Shown piece after piece: positions 7,833 to 16,004 of a DNA stretch of 23,230 nt (position 1 is its first letter; each line of letters starts with the position of its first letter). This DNA is from a virus. Location of the stretch: positions 1-23,230 of the IMG/VR virus record IMGVR_UViG_3300025127_000292; one strand, given 5' to 3'. Made by a program: the position numbers and the translations under genes. Below the pieces are notes generated by a model. That model was not told the DNA's origin, ran no database searches, and saw only the letters and a program-made list of their open reading frames with translations.

Positions 7833-8732
7833 TTATCTAGCAGAACCCGATACATCATATACGAAGTTTCCTGCACGGATTGACTCCATGATTATATCTG
7901 AGTTTTTCTCATATTCTTCTGCACTCATGTTCTGCACGTCAGATTCTCTTATCATGTTAGTTTTAGTGTTCGCAGTTGGAGCGTTCTTTTCAGACTTCGG
8001 ATTAACTGCCATAGCAGCACTTTCAGTGTTCTTGACCTTATCTTTCTTGCCAATACCTCTGTCTGCCTTGTACAAGTCAATAGCTCTAGCAGCTGATCTT
8101 GCGTCTTCACTATTTTCGTATAAGGCATCTTGTACCCACTTTGGTTGCTCTTCTGCCCAATCATGAAAATCGTCACTCTCTCTTATGTCTACAAAGTCTG
8201 GATGAATCTTCAGTAATTCTACTTCTGCTCTTTCTTTAGTAGCTTTTGCATTTAGTTCATCTATCTCTATTATTCTTTTTTCTAATATGTCAGATTGTTC
8301 TTTAGCTTTTTTAATAGCTATTGTCTCTACAATCTTAGCCACATCTGGGTATTCTTTTGCCCATTCTTCTATTTCTTTTTCTGTCTTTGGAAGCTTAATC
8401 TCTTTCTTAGTTGCTTTTTCTAATTGAGATTTTAAGTCATCCAACTGCTTTTGAAACTCTCTTTCTTTTTCTTGGGAGTGTCTACGTAAGTCTCCGTATC
8501 TTTTCTTGAAAGTTTTTTCTTCAGCACTCTTCGGTTCTTCTTCTTTTTCTTCCACCACTTCTTCTTTAGTTTCTTGAGTAGCTTCTTCAGTTTCACCAAG
8601 TGCTTGTTTTTTTAGTAGCTCTAACTCTTCTTCATCTTTTTTAATTCTATCTTCATGAGTAGAAGGTTTAGCCATAAATGCTGCTTTTTTTGGTGTAGCA
8701 TCTACCACCATTTCTTGTGCTTGTTCAGCCAT
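7833..8732 (-). CDS. capsid scaffolding protein
   Basis: This 299-residue, strongly charged, mostly helical protein is very rich in Glu and Lys (KEEVVEEKEEEPKSAEEK; KEREFQKQLDDLKSQLEK). It has long predicted coiled coil at residues 25-165 and low hydrophobicity. The central part has KTEKEIEEWAKEYPDVAKIV and KIHPDFVDIRESDDFHDWAE, phrases I associate with scaffold proteins of T7-like and marine podoviruses. The C-terminus (IRAGNFVYDVSGSAR) may be the capsid-binding end. It sits between the 640-residue virion-type protein and the capsid gene, the expected place. The start has AGGAGAG ahead of the ATG. Role: templates procapsid assembly and leaves before DNA packaging. No protease motif is seen, so it is probably not self-cleaving. 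Confidence 0.85.
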   Translation of the reverse strand: MAEQAQEMVVDATPKKAAFMAKPSTHEDRIKKDEEELELLKKQALGETEEATQETKEEVVEEKEEEPKSAEEKTFKKRYGDLRRHSQEKEREFQKQLDDLKSQLEKATKKEIKLPKTEKEIEEWAKEYPDVAKIVETIAIKKAKEQSDILEKRIIEIDELNAKATKERAEVELLKIHPDFVDIRESDDFHDWAEEQPKWVQDALYENSEDARSAARAIDLYKADRGIGKKDKVKNTESAAMAVNPKSEKNAPTANTKTNMIRESDVQNMSAEEYEKNSDIIMESIRAGNFVYDVSGSAR

Positions 8733-8793
8733 TTTTACTCTCCTAGGGTTATCGTAGCCATTATTGGGGGATAAGTAGCTAGTATGTGGATTA

Positions 8794-10716
8794 TTAACGT
8801 GAAGCTAATCCACCTCGCTTCATCTTCTTAACTTTAGGTTTTCTTCTTAAAAGTCCTTTATTTGTTTTATACTTTTCTCCTACAAAAGCACCTTTGTAAT
8901 CACCACCACCAAACGCATCAGAAAACATCCCTGAATCATCTTCAGTAACAGAACCAGTATCCTCAAATCCTCCACCATCATCACTTGGGGTATCATCAGG
9001 CTGTTGTTGTACAGCAGCTCTTGATTCAGCCTCTAGTTGTGCTAAAGATTTACCTGTAGCTTGTTGTACAGCTTTTTCTGCCGCAGCAGAGAATCTTTGT
9101 CCTGCCTCTTTTTCTTCTTGTTCTGTTGTATAGTCATTGTATGCATCTTTTTCTGAATCTGATAACTCGTTGTATGCATCTGTTGCAGACGTGCTAAGAT
9201 CAAATCCTAAAAATGACTTCTCTTTAGTTTTCTTCCCTAATCTATCAGCTATGTCTTCACCTAACTTAGTTACTTTGTCGTAGTCAACTTCTTTATTAGT
9301 AGTTTTGTCAACATATGCGTTTTTGACACTATCAAAAGCTATTGTGTTTTTGTTTAGTTTATCTAAATTATTTACATTTTCAACAAAATCTTTAGCAAAC
9401 TGCCCTGTTACATCATTTTTTATTTTCATAAAATCTTCAAAGGAAACAGTTTTAGTTATATTGCCTTTTGACATATCCACGGTAGTGCCTTTTGGAGCTT
9501 TGCCACCTATAATACCCGGCAATGAAGCTATTCCTAGTATGCCAGGAAGTTGTCCAGGAACATTATACTTTAGGTCAAATGTAGTTGCACCTGTTTGTAA
9601 TCCAGGTCTGTTAGGGTCTTTGTCTCCACCTATTGATAAAGTAGCTGACGATACTTTTGCACTGCCACTATCATCTCCACCAGTATCTACAGGTTTTACT
9701 TTAGTGGTTTCTGTTTTTGTCTCTGGCTTTTTTTCTTCTGTAGGTGTCTCCTCTAAGACAAACCCTTCAGGCACGGGATATAATGGATTGTTTGTTCCCT
9801 CAACATGAGGTATCATTCTCACTTGTCCAGTCGCTTTATTTACATATCGTTTATTTGTAGTTTTTACTTGACCTGTAGAGGACTGTGGTAACAGTGACTT
9901 AAATGTAGCTGGAGCATACGGAGTGACACCACCCGGTGTATATATCTGACCCATATTAGGATTATACACATTAGGAGTATTCATAGTTGTAACTTGATTA
10001 GGCATGGCTGTTGGATTGCCCATAGGGTTAGTTACTACACCACCAACTTGCATTTCCAGTGAATCATCTTCCATATCTAGATCGTCTATAGTGAATGGTA
10101 TGTCATCAGGAAGTGTTGCTTCATCAGAATTACCCATCTGACCCATGTCTTCCATCTTTTGTAGTCCTGCCTTCGCTCTTTGTCTTAGCTTCATCAAAAA
10201 GTCTAGACCTAGATATCTTACAACATCTGCAGGAAAAACGAACTCACCTTCACTAAGTCTAGCTGGTATATCATCTCTTACTTCTTCTTTTGTAGATCCC
10301 GGTGGAACTTCATTACCTGATTCTTCATCTACTTCTCCACCTTCATCTTTTAGTCCACCGTCTTCAAACATCTCCATTTGTTTTGGTATGCCACCTTCTT
10401 TAAATCCTACACTAGGGTTTTTCTTGAGGTCTTCCATACTTACTACTGTTTTTATACCTCTCATTCTATCTATCAATTTTGCTCTTTTTTCAGCCTCTTC
10501 ATCTGCTTCACTTGGAGGATAAAATAAATTTCTTGGGTTGCTAAGAGCCTTATTAGGATCAGTTTTAAACTCTATAACTGATTCATTGTAACCCATAACG
10601 TTTGGATCAGCGGCCATCTCACTCACCAATTTCATGTCATCATCAGGTCGTTTTTCAGGAAGCTCTTGTTTTTGCATCTCTGCTTTAGCTATATCTTTAT
10701 CTTTTTTCTTCGCCAT
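8794..10716 (-). CDS. large low-complexity virion-associated protein
   Basis: This 640-residue protein lies between portal and scaffold. Residues 1-110 are charged. About 130-200 contain the best conserved block (PPGSTKEEVRDDIPARLSEG, EFVFPADVVRYLGLDFLMKL, then AGLQKMEDMGQMGNSDEATL), which I recall at this position in many marine phages without an assigned function. The middle is Pro/Thr/Asn-rich and disordered-looking (NPMGNPTAMPNQVTTMNTPN; EETPTEEKKPETKTETTK). The C-terminus turns basic and ends KKMKRGGLASR. Three xGG[IL] motifs (KEGGIP, EDGGLK, KRGGLA) resemble motifs in the small basic proteins at 17.8-20.9 kb. The start has AGGGA nine bases upstream and overlaps the preceding gene by 20 bases. 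Possibly a capsid-internal or ejected protein; function unproven. Confidence 0.7.
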   Translation of the reverse strand: MAKKKDKDIAKAEMQKQELPEKRPDDDMKLVSEMAADPNVMGYNESVIEFKTDPNKALSNPRNLFYPPSEADEEAEKRAKLIDRMRGIKTVVSMEDLKKNPSVGFKEGGIPKQMEMFEDGGLKDEGGEVDEESGNEVPPGSTKEEVRDDIPARLSEGEFVFPADVVRYLGLDFLMKLRQRAKAGLQKMEDMGQMGNSDEATLPDDIPFTIDDLDMEDDSLEMQVGGVVTNPMGNPTAMPNQVTTMNTPNVYNPNMGQIYTPGGVTPYAPATFKSLLPQSSTGQVKTTNKRYVNKATGQVRMIPHVEGTNNPLYPVPEGFVLEETPTEEKKPETKTETTKVKPVDTGGDDSGSAKVSSATLSIGGDKDPNRPGLQTGATTFDLKYNVPGQLPGILGIASLPGIIGGKAPKGTTVDMSKGNITKTVSFEDFMKIKNDVTGQFAKDFVENVNNLDKLNKNTIAFDSVKNAYVDKTTNKEVDYDKVTKLGEDIADRLGKKTKEKSFLGFDLSTSATDAYNELSDSEKDAYNDYTTEQEEKEAGQRFSAAAEKAVQQATGKSLAQLEAESRAAVQQQPDDTPSDDGGGFEDTGSVTEDDSGMFSDAFGGGDYKGAFVGEKYKTNKGLLRRKPKVKKMKRGGLASR

Positions 10717-10906
10717 TTACTTCATCCCTTAGTAGTTTTAATCTACGCAACATGGCTATTGAGCCTTGACAAGCGTATATGATGTGCATATCTTTTGCCT
10801 GTTCCATTGTCTTATGCTGTTGTTCTATCAGCACATCAATGTATTTATTCAGATGGTGTTGGTGACTGACCAGCGGCTTGAGATTGCTGAGTATCTGTTT
10901 GTCCAC
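10697..10906 (-). CDS. small helical protein overlapping the portal gene end
   Basis: This 69-residue helical, charged protein (LKPLVSHQHHLNKYIDVLIE; ACQGSIAMLRRLKLLRDEVN) is embedded with 62 bases of overlap in the portal 3' end and 20 bases in the next gene. Marine phages often carry a protein of about this size and shape just after the portal gene, which is why I accept it despite the overlap. The start is a GTG at 10906 with AAGG immediately before it, which is poor spacing; an internal start near the portal stop is possible. No known motif is present. It may be a portal-associated or head-completion helper; this is inference from position only. Confidence 0.6.
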   Translation of the reverse strand: MDKQILSNLKPLVSHQHHLNKYIDVLIEQQHKTMEQAKDMHIIYACQGSIAMLRRLKLLRDEVNGEEKR

Positions 10907-12977
10907 CTTGTGCTACTCCCGAAAATCCTTGTTCTCCAGGTCTAGGAGCTTGTCCTGTACCTATCGTTCCCCCACCTACACCTGTTGGGTCATTTGGATT
11001 AAGACCTGCGGGTGGTTGTTGTTGTGGCATATCCCCTCTAAATTCTTTTAGTAACTCTGCTTGTCTTGCTGCTTCATCCATGTTGTTAGTAACTTTGTCA
11101 GGGTCTAAGTCCATAGCCTTTGCTATTTCACGAATGATAAAGTTAAACTTAGCAAATGGAGCAAGTGCAGGGTTAGACGCAGTTTGTAAGAACTGCATAA
11201 GTCTTTGTGACCTAACTTCGTTAGCCATAAGACTTTCTGTGCCTCTTGCCTTGACTTCTAGATCACCTCTTATTTCAGGGTCAAAGTCAAATTGCATATT
11301 AAATCTAAATAAACCCTCGCCTAAAGGTTTTAATAAATAGTCATCTATATTTTTTATTACAGTCTTTATACTACCACTTGCAGCATTCATTAACATAGAT
11401 ATACCTGATGCAGTTCTACCCACACCTGTTACACCTGTTTGACCATGAGCAAATGATGGAAAGCCAGTGCTCTCGTCTGCTAACACTCTTGCTTTATCAA
11501 ACAACTGCATATTCTCATTTGATACGTTAGGGAACTTAGTTCCAAATATAGCTTGACCCGGAGCACCACCTTGTCTTCTAAATATCTTTCCCGGATACAC
11601 GGATAGGTCTTGCCCTGGCACTAGGTTTGTTTCATCTACTTCTATGAGTAAGTTGCCTGATAATACTGCGTTGTCTACAGCCATTCTCATAAAGCCATTC
11701 ATTAGAGTTTGTGTGTCATCCATATTCTCTGCTAGACCAACACCAAAGAATGAGTACGGATTTAACTCGTATGGTGCGGCCATGTAAGGTATCTTTGCAG
11801 GTTTGAATGGGTTTAACACTGCTCTTAAAACTCTACCACCACATACCCAAATATTAGCTTGTAGTTCGTCAAAGTCTTGTAGCTCTTTTGGTATATCTAC
11901 TTCTTGTTCTTCTAGCATTGCAGTATCAATCATACCCCAATACTCAAAAACTTCAAATCTTTCTACATAGTTTTCTTGGTTATAGTCTGTTAGATCATCT
12001 TCCCAATACTTCTTTACGTAGTTCTCTCCATCCATGATAACGCTCTCAATAACGTTTTCTCTAAAGAATGGTCTACGTTTTAAAGAACGTAACTCTGTTC
12101 TTGACATCTTATGTCTTTCAATAACGTATTGTGCTTGATCTATGTTTGTAGAGTCAGGGTCTGGATAGAAGTTCCAAACAGACACATGACTTATCTGTGG
12201 TGTTGTTTTAAATGTAGGATCATACTTGCCTTCTGCATCCCAATTAGGATATTCTTTATCTAAAGCAAAAGGTCCTTTCATAACTCCAGTTCCAAATAGA
12301 GACATCTCAAATGCAGTGCTTCTTAAATGTTTGTTAGCTCCTGATTCCTCTAGTTGGTCTGTTATTTTCTTTTCCATACTTTTTGCCGCAACCATCGCAG
12401 GACTGAACGTGATCGCTGTAGGAGTTTTACCCACACCTTCTTCAAGGTTTTTAATTTCTGATAAGTCATCTTGCAAAGGTCCAAGCCTATCAAGTAAACT
12501 CTTTTCAGTAGAGCCTTTAGGGAGTTCCATGCCATCGCCACTGAAACCATAAGGTGAAGTGATTGGAGAATCTCCACTAAGCTCTTCAGGTTTTTTCGGA
12601 TCAAAGTTAACATCTTTCGCTACTCCTTCTGGTAATGTTGTAGGTTCTATGCTAATGGGAAACTTATTTCCTGCAAACAAAACATCAACTATTTGACCAT
12701 AAGCAGCCAATGTTTTTGTTTTAGTTATCTTTATAAATACTCTAGATTTTTCTGCTTCAGTAAACTGAACATCAGGACCATAGATTCCTCTGTAGTTTCT
12801 GTAAGCTCTTGTCCATCTAAGTTCATCTTCGTATCTGTAGTCTTCAGACTTTTTGAACTTAGTCATTACATAGTCTGCTAATTTAGAAGCTGAAGAGTCA
12901 TCTTCAGTGTCGTTTTCCTTAACGTCATTTAAAGCTATTGCTTCTTCTTCTTCTAATAAAATATCTTCTTCTGCCAT
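10845..12977 (-). CDS. portal protein
   Basis: The product is 710 residues from the ATG at 12977 (MAEEDILLEEEE), preferred over a TTG at 12989 because GGAT sits about seven bases ahead and the TTG overlaps the terminase stop. It resembles the large portals of marine podoviruses: acidic N-terminus, then RYEDELRWTRAYRNYRGIYG and FIKITKTKTLAAYGQIVDVL. Mid-region portal-like stretches include ISHVSVWNFYPDPDSTNIDQ, QYVIERHKMSRTELRSL and PYMAAPYELNPYSFFGVGLA. A late helix bears RTASGISMLMNAASGSIKTV. The C-terminal 60 residues are a Pro/Gly/Gln-rich tail. Role: dodecameric DNA channel and docking site for terminase and adaptor. It directly follows the large terminase gene (one base between the terminase stop and this ATG). 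Confidence 0.92.
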   Translation of the reverse strand: MAEEDILLEEEEAIALNDVKENDTEDDSSASKLADYVMTKFKKSEDYRYEDELRWTRAYRNYRGIYGPDVQFTEAEKSRVFIKITKTKTLAAYGQIVDVLFAGNKFPISIEPTTLPEGVAKDVNFDPKKPEELSGDSPITSPYGFSGDGMELPKGSTEKSLLDRLGPLQDDLSEIKNLEEGVGKTPTAITFSPAMVAAKSMEKKITDQLEESGANKHLRSTAFEMSLFGTGVMKGPFALDKEYPNWDAEGKYDPTFKTTPQISHVSVWNFYPDPDSTNIDQAQYVIERHKMSRTELRSLKRRPFFRENVIESVIMDGENYVKKYWEDDLTDYNQENYVERFEVFEYWGMIDTAMLEEQEVDIPKELQDFDELQANIWVCGGRVLRAVLNPFKPAKIPYMAAPYELNPYSFFGVGLAENMDDTQTLMNGFMRMAVDNAVLSGNLLIEVDETNLVPGQDLSVYPGKIFRRQGGAPGQAIFGTKFPNVSNENMQLFDKARVLADESTGFPSFAHGQTGVTGVGRTASGISMLMNAASGSIKTVIKNIDDYLLKPLGEGLFRFNMQFDFDPEIRGDLEVKARGTESLMANEVRSQRLMQFLQTASNPALAPFAKFNFIIREIAKAMDLDPDKVTNNMDEAARQAELLKEFRGDMPQQQPPAGLNPNDPTGVGGGTIGTGQAPRPGEQGFSGVAQGGQTDTQQSQAAGQSPTPSE

Positions 12978-12978
12978 A

Positions 12979-14526
12979 TTAATATCCAAATGTTGCGTCT
13001 GCTACAGGCATACTACTTTTTGGTCTACCTATAGGGTCATAGTCAAATATACTAAATCTAGGTCTTGACATAATGCCATATCTTAATGCGTCATAAATAT
13101 GGTCTTCTGCTCTAGTATCCACATCTTCAGGATTCTTTTTGTCTAGAGGTATTGCTGGTAGTTGTGCTATACTATTCATACACGTATTAAAAAATACCAT
13201 TCTTGGTTCTTCTGTAAACTCATCTATCTGTAGTCTTCTATGTATCTCGTTTTTACCTGATACTCTACTACCTTTACTTCTATCAGATGGTCTAAACCTA
13301 CAACCTCTTTGTATCATCTGTTCAGCCAAAGAAGGACCAGTATCGCCACGTTTATGCCAAAGAGAGCTATCCAAAACCCCATACTTAATATTTCCATCTT
13401 CAGACTCTAAATCTAGTATCATATCTGCCAAATCTGTGGCAAGGACTTTGCTAACATACAACTCTCTATATATAATAAGTTGCTCGTCTGGAGAAACAGC
13501 AAACCACAGCACAGCACTATAAGAACCATAACCATAGTCACAAGCACGAAATTTAACCCAATTTCTTGGAATGTCAAAAGGCTCAATAACGTGAGTATCC
13601 CTACTAAACTCAGTGAAAGCAGCACCCTCTTTAATATCCCAATCACCCTCAAGCAACTGTTTACGTTGGTGTTCAGGGAGGGATAGAAGCATTGCTTCAT
13701 AGTCTCCTTGATTTGAGAGGTATGGGTTGTCAGATAATCTAGCAGGTATGAATCTTCTTTTGAAAAGTGCTTCGCCTGCTTTACTATGCCCATCAGGATA
13801 TTTAAGAACTTGTCCTGTCTCAATGTTTGTGGCATCAAATGCTCTTCCATAAGGTGCTGGATCAATAAACATCTTCTTAACCCATTGATGACCCGGACCT
13901 CCTGGGTTAGTTGTCGCTCTCATGTACACTGGTAAATCAGTGGCAGTAGAACGTAGTCTTGACCTCATGTAGTTCCAAGCAAATGGTGTTGCCCACTGTG
14001 TTAATTCGTCAAAGCCTATCCAACTAAAAGCTAAACCTTGATATCTTAATACGTCATCATCTCGGTCTAGGTAGGACATCCACAGTCTTGCACCTGATGG
14101 AGCTACCCATTGCATCTTTCTTTCTGACCACTTTATACCCTTGTATATTTGAGGATATAATTCTCTTGACTTCCAAACTAGTTCTCTTAGTTCTTCTGTC
14201 GTGTGTCTTAGTAACAATCCACTAAACTGTGGATGATTCATATAACGTAGTGGATCTGCTAACATGGCATATGATTTACCACCACCTGCTGAACCACCAT
14301 ATAGAACTTCTCTTTCGGGTGATGCCAAGAACTCTGTTTGAGGACCTTCGTTAGGTCTAAAAACTATATTTTGTTCTTCTTGTGGTACAGCCTCTATATC
14401 TTCAACGATACTAGGCTTTTGCACCCGTTCTTTCTTCTTCGTAGGCTTTCGCTTTTTGTATTGCCTTTTCTGCCCATTCAGTCCATGACTTGAGAGTTCT
14501 AGCTTTGTTCTTACGTTGTCGCTCAT
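12979..14526 (-). CDS. terminase large subunit
   Basis: This is a 515-residue packaging motor and nuclease. The ATPase domain shows Walker A GGSAGGGKS (residues 77-85), Walker B IGFDE (D173, E174) and a coupling motif TTNPGG (205-210). The C-terminal RNase H-like nuclease is marked by D330 in RACDYGYG, D386 in GVLDSSLW and D475/D479 in EDHIYDALRYG. All key residues appear present. The ATG at 14526 gives a 116-base overlap with the HTH gene and lacks a good Shine-Dalgarno sequence. A GTG at 14424 (giving MQKPSIVEDIEAV) overlaps that gene less and is an alternative start that keeps every motif. It pumps DNA into the procapsid through the portal encoded next. Very confident in function, less in start. 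Confidence 0.95.
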   Translation of the reverse strand: MSDNVRTKLELSSHGLNGQKRQYKKRKPTKKKERVQKPSIVEDIEAVPQEEQNIVFRPNEGPQTEFLASPEREVLYGGSAGGGKSYAMLADPLRYMNHPQFSGLLLRHTTEELRELVWKSRELYPQIYKGIKWSERKMQWVAPSGARLWMSYLDRDDDVLRYQGLAFSWIGFDELTQWATPFAWNYMRSRLRSTATDLPVYMRATTNPGGPGHQWVKKMFIDPAPYGRAFDATNIETGQVLKYPDGHSKAGEALFKRRFIPARLSDNPYLSNQGDYEAMLLSLPEHQRKQLLEGDWDIKEGAAFTEFSRDTHVIEPFDIPRNWVKFRACDYGYGSYSAVLWFAVSPDEQLIIYRELYVSKVLATDLADMILDLESEDGNIKYGVLDSSLWHKRGDTGPSLAEQMIQRGCRFRPSDRSKGSRVSGKNEIHRRLQIDEFTEEPRMVFFNTCMNSIAQLPAIPLDKKNPEDVDTRAEDHIYDALRYGIMSRPRFSIFDYDPIGRPKSSMPVADATFGY

Positions 14527-14806
14527 TCATTAATCTTTTTCTTAATCCTACGTGAGATATATCTCTTCCTGTTTTTGTTGTCAACCAATTTGCAACTTGT
14601 CTGTACGAATATTGCTTTACATATTGTCTAGCAACTTCTATGGCTTCTAACTCAAAAGGTATAGGGTCAAGTAAATTAGAATCTTCTTCGTTAACCTTAT
14701 AACCAAAAGGCACTATTCTTGCTATACGTGGTATCTGTATCCACTCTTTATCTTCTTTTAAATCTGTTGGTTGTGGTAGCTTCCACTTACCTAAACTTCT
14801 ATTCAT
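14411..14806 (-). CDS. helix-turn-helix protein ahead of large terminase
   Basis: This 131-residue basic protein has a recombinase-like helix-turn-helix segment at about residues 66-93 (YSYRQVANWLTTKTGRDISH, then VGLRKRL). A preceding block (GKWKLPQPTDLKEDKEWIQI) and a Lys/Arg/Glu-rich helical tail flank it. I recall proteins of this shape directly upstream of the large terminase in cyanophages and other marine phages. No catalytic serine-recombinase domain is present, so it is a DNA-binding protein, not a recombinase. Its place between small and large terminase suggests a part in packaging-site recognition or in regulating late genes; this is inference. It overlaps its upstream neighbour by four bases and the terminase start by up to 116 bases. 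Confidence 0.75.
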   Translation of the reverse strand: MNRSLGKWKLPQPTDLKEDKEWIQIPRIARIVPFGYKVNEEDSNLLDPIPFELEAIEVARQYVKQYSYRQVANWLTTKTGRDISHVGLRKRLMNERQRKNKARTLKSWTEWAEKAIQKAKAYEEERTGAKA

Positions 14807-15066
14807 TGCTTCTTTTTTATATTATTAACAAAAGTTACAGGGTTGACATATTTTTTAGTAGTTAGTCCACCTGTTTTAAAAAAAATGTATCTTATTGGCT
14901 CATCATCGCCTATTTTATGTACAGGTGCTGAACCACCAATTATCCCTCTTAAATTTGTTTTGTAGCCAAGGGATTTAAGATTTTTATGAACTTGAGAAGC
15001 CTTTAATCTTCCTGCTGACCATTCATGGATAGATTTAGCCACTGCTATTTCTGTTTTTTCATCCAT
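14803..15066 (-). CDS. unknown small protein in terminase cluster
   Basis: This 87-residue protein (MDEKTEIAVAKSIHEWSAGR, LKASQVHKNLKSLGYKTNLRG) has a helical first half that looks like a small nucleic-acid-binding fold and a C-terminus with paired basic residues (TTKKYVNP, NNIKKKQ). I do not recognise the family. It has a good Shine-Dalgarno sequence (GGGG seven bases before ATG), starts four bases after the small terminase stop and overlaps the HTH gene by ATGA. Its position inside the packaging cluster suggests a DNA-maturation accessory, but no motif supports a specific role. Confidence 0.7.
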   Translation of the reverse strand: MDEKTEIAVAKSIHEWSAGRLKASQVHKNLKSLGYKTNLRGIIGGSAPVHKIGDDEPIRYIFFKTGGLTTKKYVNPVTFVNNIKKKQ

Positions 15067-15070
15067 GTTA

Positions 15071-15430
15071 CTACCCCTTCTTTGGTGGTAATATCATCAC
15101 ACCACCAGATGCTTCTACTTGTACCTTCTCAGTTTTAATCAAACCTACTCTGTCAAGTAATTCTTTTGCTGCACCGAGTTTATCTCTAATACCTAACTGT
15201 GTTGGGTCATCCATACCACTCACCATAGCAACTGCGGCCTTGGGTGCATTTCTACTCATGTATAGCTGTGTAGCCTCCATGATCTCATCTTTCATAGATG
15301 CAACAACTGCTGATGTGGATGAGTTCTCAGAATATCCTGCTAACAACTTAGCTTGTACAGGGTCTCCATTAGCTTTGTCAAACAAAACTTCTAGAAACAA
15401 CTTCTGTCTATCCGTTAGTTCTCTACTCAA
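15071..15430 (-). CDS. terminase small subunit
   Basis: From a TTG at 15430 the product is 119 residues, starting LSRELTDRQKLFLEVLFDKA, which fits the usual opening of this family. The TTG overlaps the lysozyme stop as TTGA, matching the coupling style here. A frame-longer start at 15499 would overlap lysozyme by 73 bases and add a 23-residue low-complexity leader. An N-terminal HTH-like DNA-binding part (GDPVQAKLLAGYSENSSTSA) is followed by helical oligomerisation sequence (RNAPKAAVAMVSGMDDPTQL, then IRDKLGAAKELLDRVGL) and the tail KTEKVQVEASGGVMILPPKK, a signature I associate with small terminases of marine phages. It recognises the packaging site and recruits the large subunit encoded two genes on. 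Confidence 0.88.
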   Translation of the reverse strand: MSRELTDRQKLFLEVLFDKANGDPVQAKLLAGYSENSSTSAVVASMKDEIMEATQLYMSRNAPKAAVAMVSGMDDPTQLGIRDKLGAAKELLDRVGLIKTEKVQVEASGGVMILPPKKG

Positions 15431-15882
15431 TGTGGTATACCTTGTGTTAAAACTCTGTCTATTAAACGCTGTGCTCTGTTGGGTGTCTGTCTGTACCAAC
15501 GTGAGTCTTCCATCTGATTTGCCATTTCTTGATAGTCATTGTTGTTGACTGCAGCAATCATGTTCTTAAATTTACTTAGAGTTGGTCTTCCTAATTGAAA
15601 AGACATATTTGCCAATACTCTTTGTATCTCTTCGGGTAGTCCATCAAAGTCATCAAAGATTTGTTTACAGTCACTTATAGAAACTTGTATGTCTCTTTCA
15701 AACCAATCATTTACTTGTTCATGTGGTACAGGGTATCCTATAGGTTTACCATAGTAATCTACATCCCATTCTGTGATAAGATGCCCAATACCCCCGGTTA
15801 GATGATTTTCTGAGCATAAATACAACTCATATTTTATACCCTCGTCATTAGCTATCTCGTCTTGTAGCTTAATTAAATTCAT
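15427..15882 (-). CDS. GH24 (T4-type) lysozyme, endolysin
   Basis: This 151-residue muramidase-type endolysin shows the T4 lysozyme active-site spacing: E14 (in NDEGIKYELY), position 23 nine residues later and T29 six after that (LTGGIGHLI), as E11/D20/T26 in T4. Position 23 is Cys in place of Asp, giving an E-C-T triad, a known variant among T4-type endolysins. Later conserved parts include LANMSFQLGRPTLSKFKNMI and RWYRQTPNRAQRLIDRVLTQ. There is no signal peptide or SAR segment, so release through the holin encoded two genes upstream is expected. The start overlaps the 41-residue gene stop (ATGA) with AGGA eight bases ahead. Length is typical. Confidence 0.92.
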   Translation of the reverse strand: MNLIKLQDEIANDEGIKYELYLCSENHLTGGIGHLITEWDVDYYGKPIGYPVPHEQVNDWFERDIQVSISDCKQIFDDFDGLPEEIQRVLANMSFQLGRPTLSKFKNMIAAVNNNDYQEMANQMEDSRWYRQTPNRAQRLIDRVLTQGIPH

Positions 15883-16004
15883 CGCCTAAGTCCTAATTTC
15901 ATTTGTTGTTTACGTATTTCTTTTACGTGTAGATGCCAAAAATAGTTTCCCACTTTACTAATTATAGCAGAAATCTTTAAAAATGTCAAGGCTTTCCAAC
16001 TCAT
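15879..16004 (-). CDS. 41-residue basic small protein between holin and lysozyme
   Basis: This short gene is bounded by ATGA overlaps on both sides: its ATG overlaps the holin TGA and its TGA overlaps the lysozyme ATG. That double coupling argues that it is real. The product begins MSWKALTFLKISAIISKVGN, continues YFWHLHVKEIRKQQ and ends MKLGLRR. It has an amphipathic, mildly hydrophobic first 25 residues with aromatics and a strongly basic second half. No family is recognised. Location inside the lysis block suggests a membrane-active lysis helper such as an antiholin-like or pinholin-like peptide, but this is inference. The coding sequence also contains a perfect sigma-70 promoter (15961-15989). 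Confidence 0.75.
   Translation of the reverse strand: MSWKALTFLKISAIISKVGNYFWHLHVKEIRKQQMKLGLRR
15961..15989 (-). promoter_or_regulatory. consensus sigma-70 promoter inside the 41-residue gene
   Basis: Minus-strand TTGACA (15989-15984), a 17-base spacer and TATAAT (15966-15961), a perfect match. Predicted start near 15954, upstream of lysozyme and the terminase genes. It lies wholly within coding sequence of the gene at 15879-16004. It would let lysozyme, terminase and portal be transcribed independently of the accessory cassette. Confidence 0.7.

Noticed and set aside
13419-13865. 148-codon minus-strand frame inside the large terminase gene
   Set aside because: It is an out-of-frame shadow; the terminase frame carries all motifs across this stretch.
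14556-14584. Promoter-like TTGACA-N17-TATATC on the minus strand within the HTH gene
   Set aside because: Two mismatches in the -10, within coding sequence, and no transcription unit boundary there; likely chance in AT-rich DNA.
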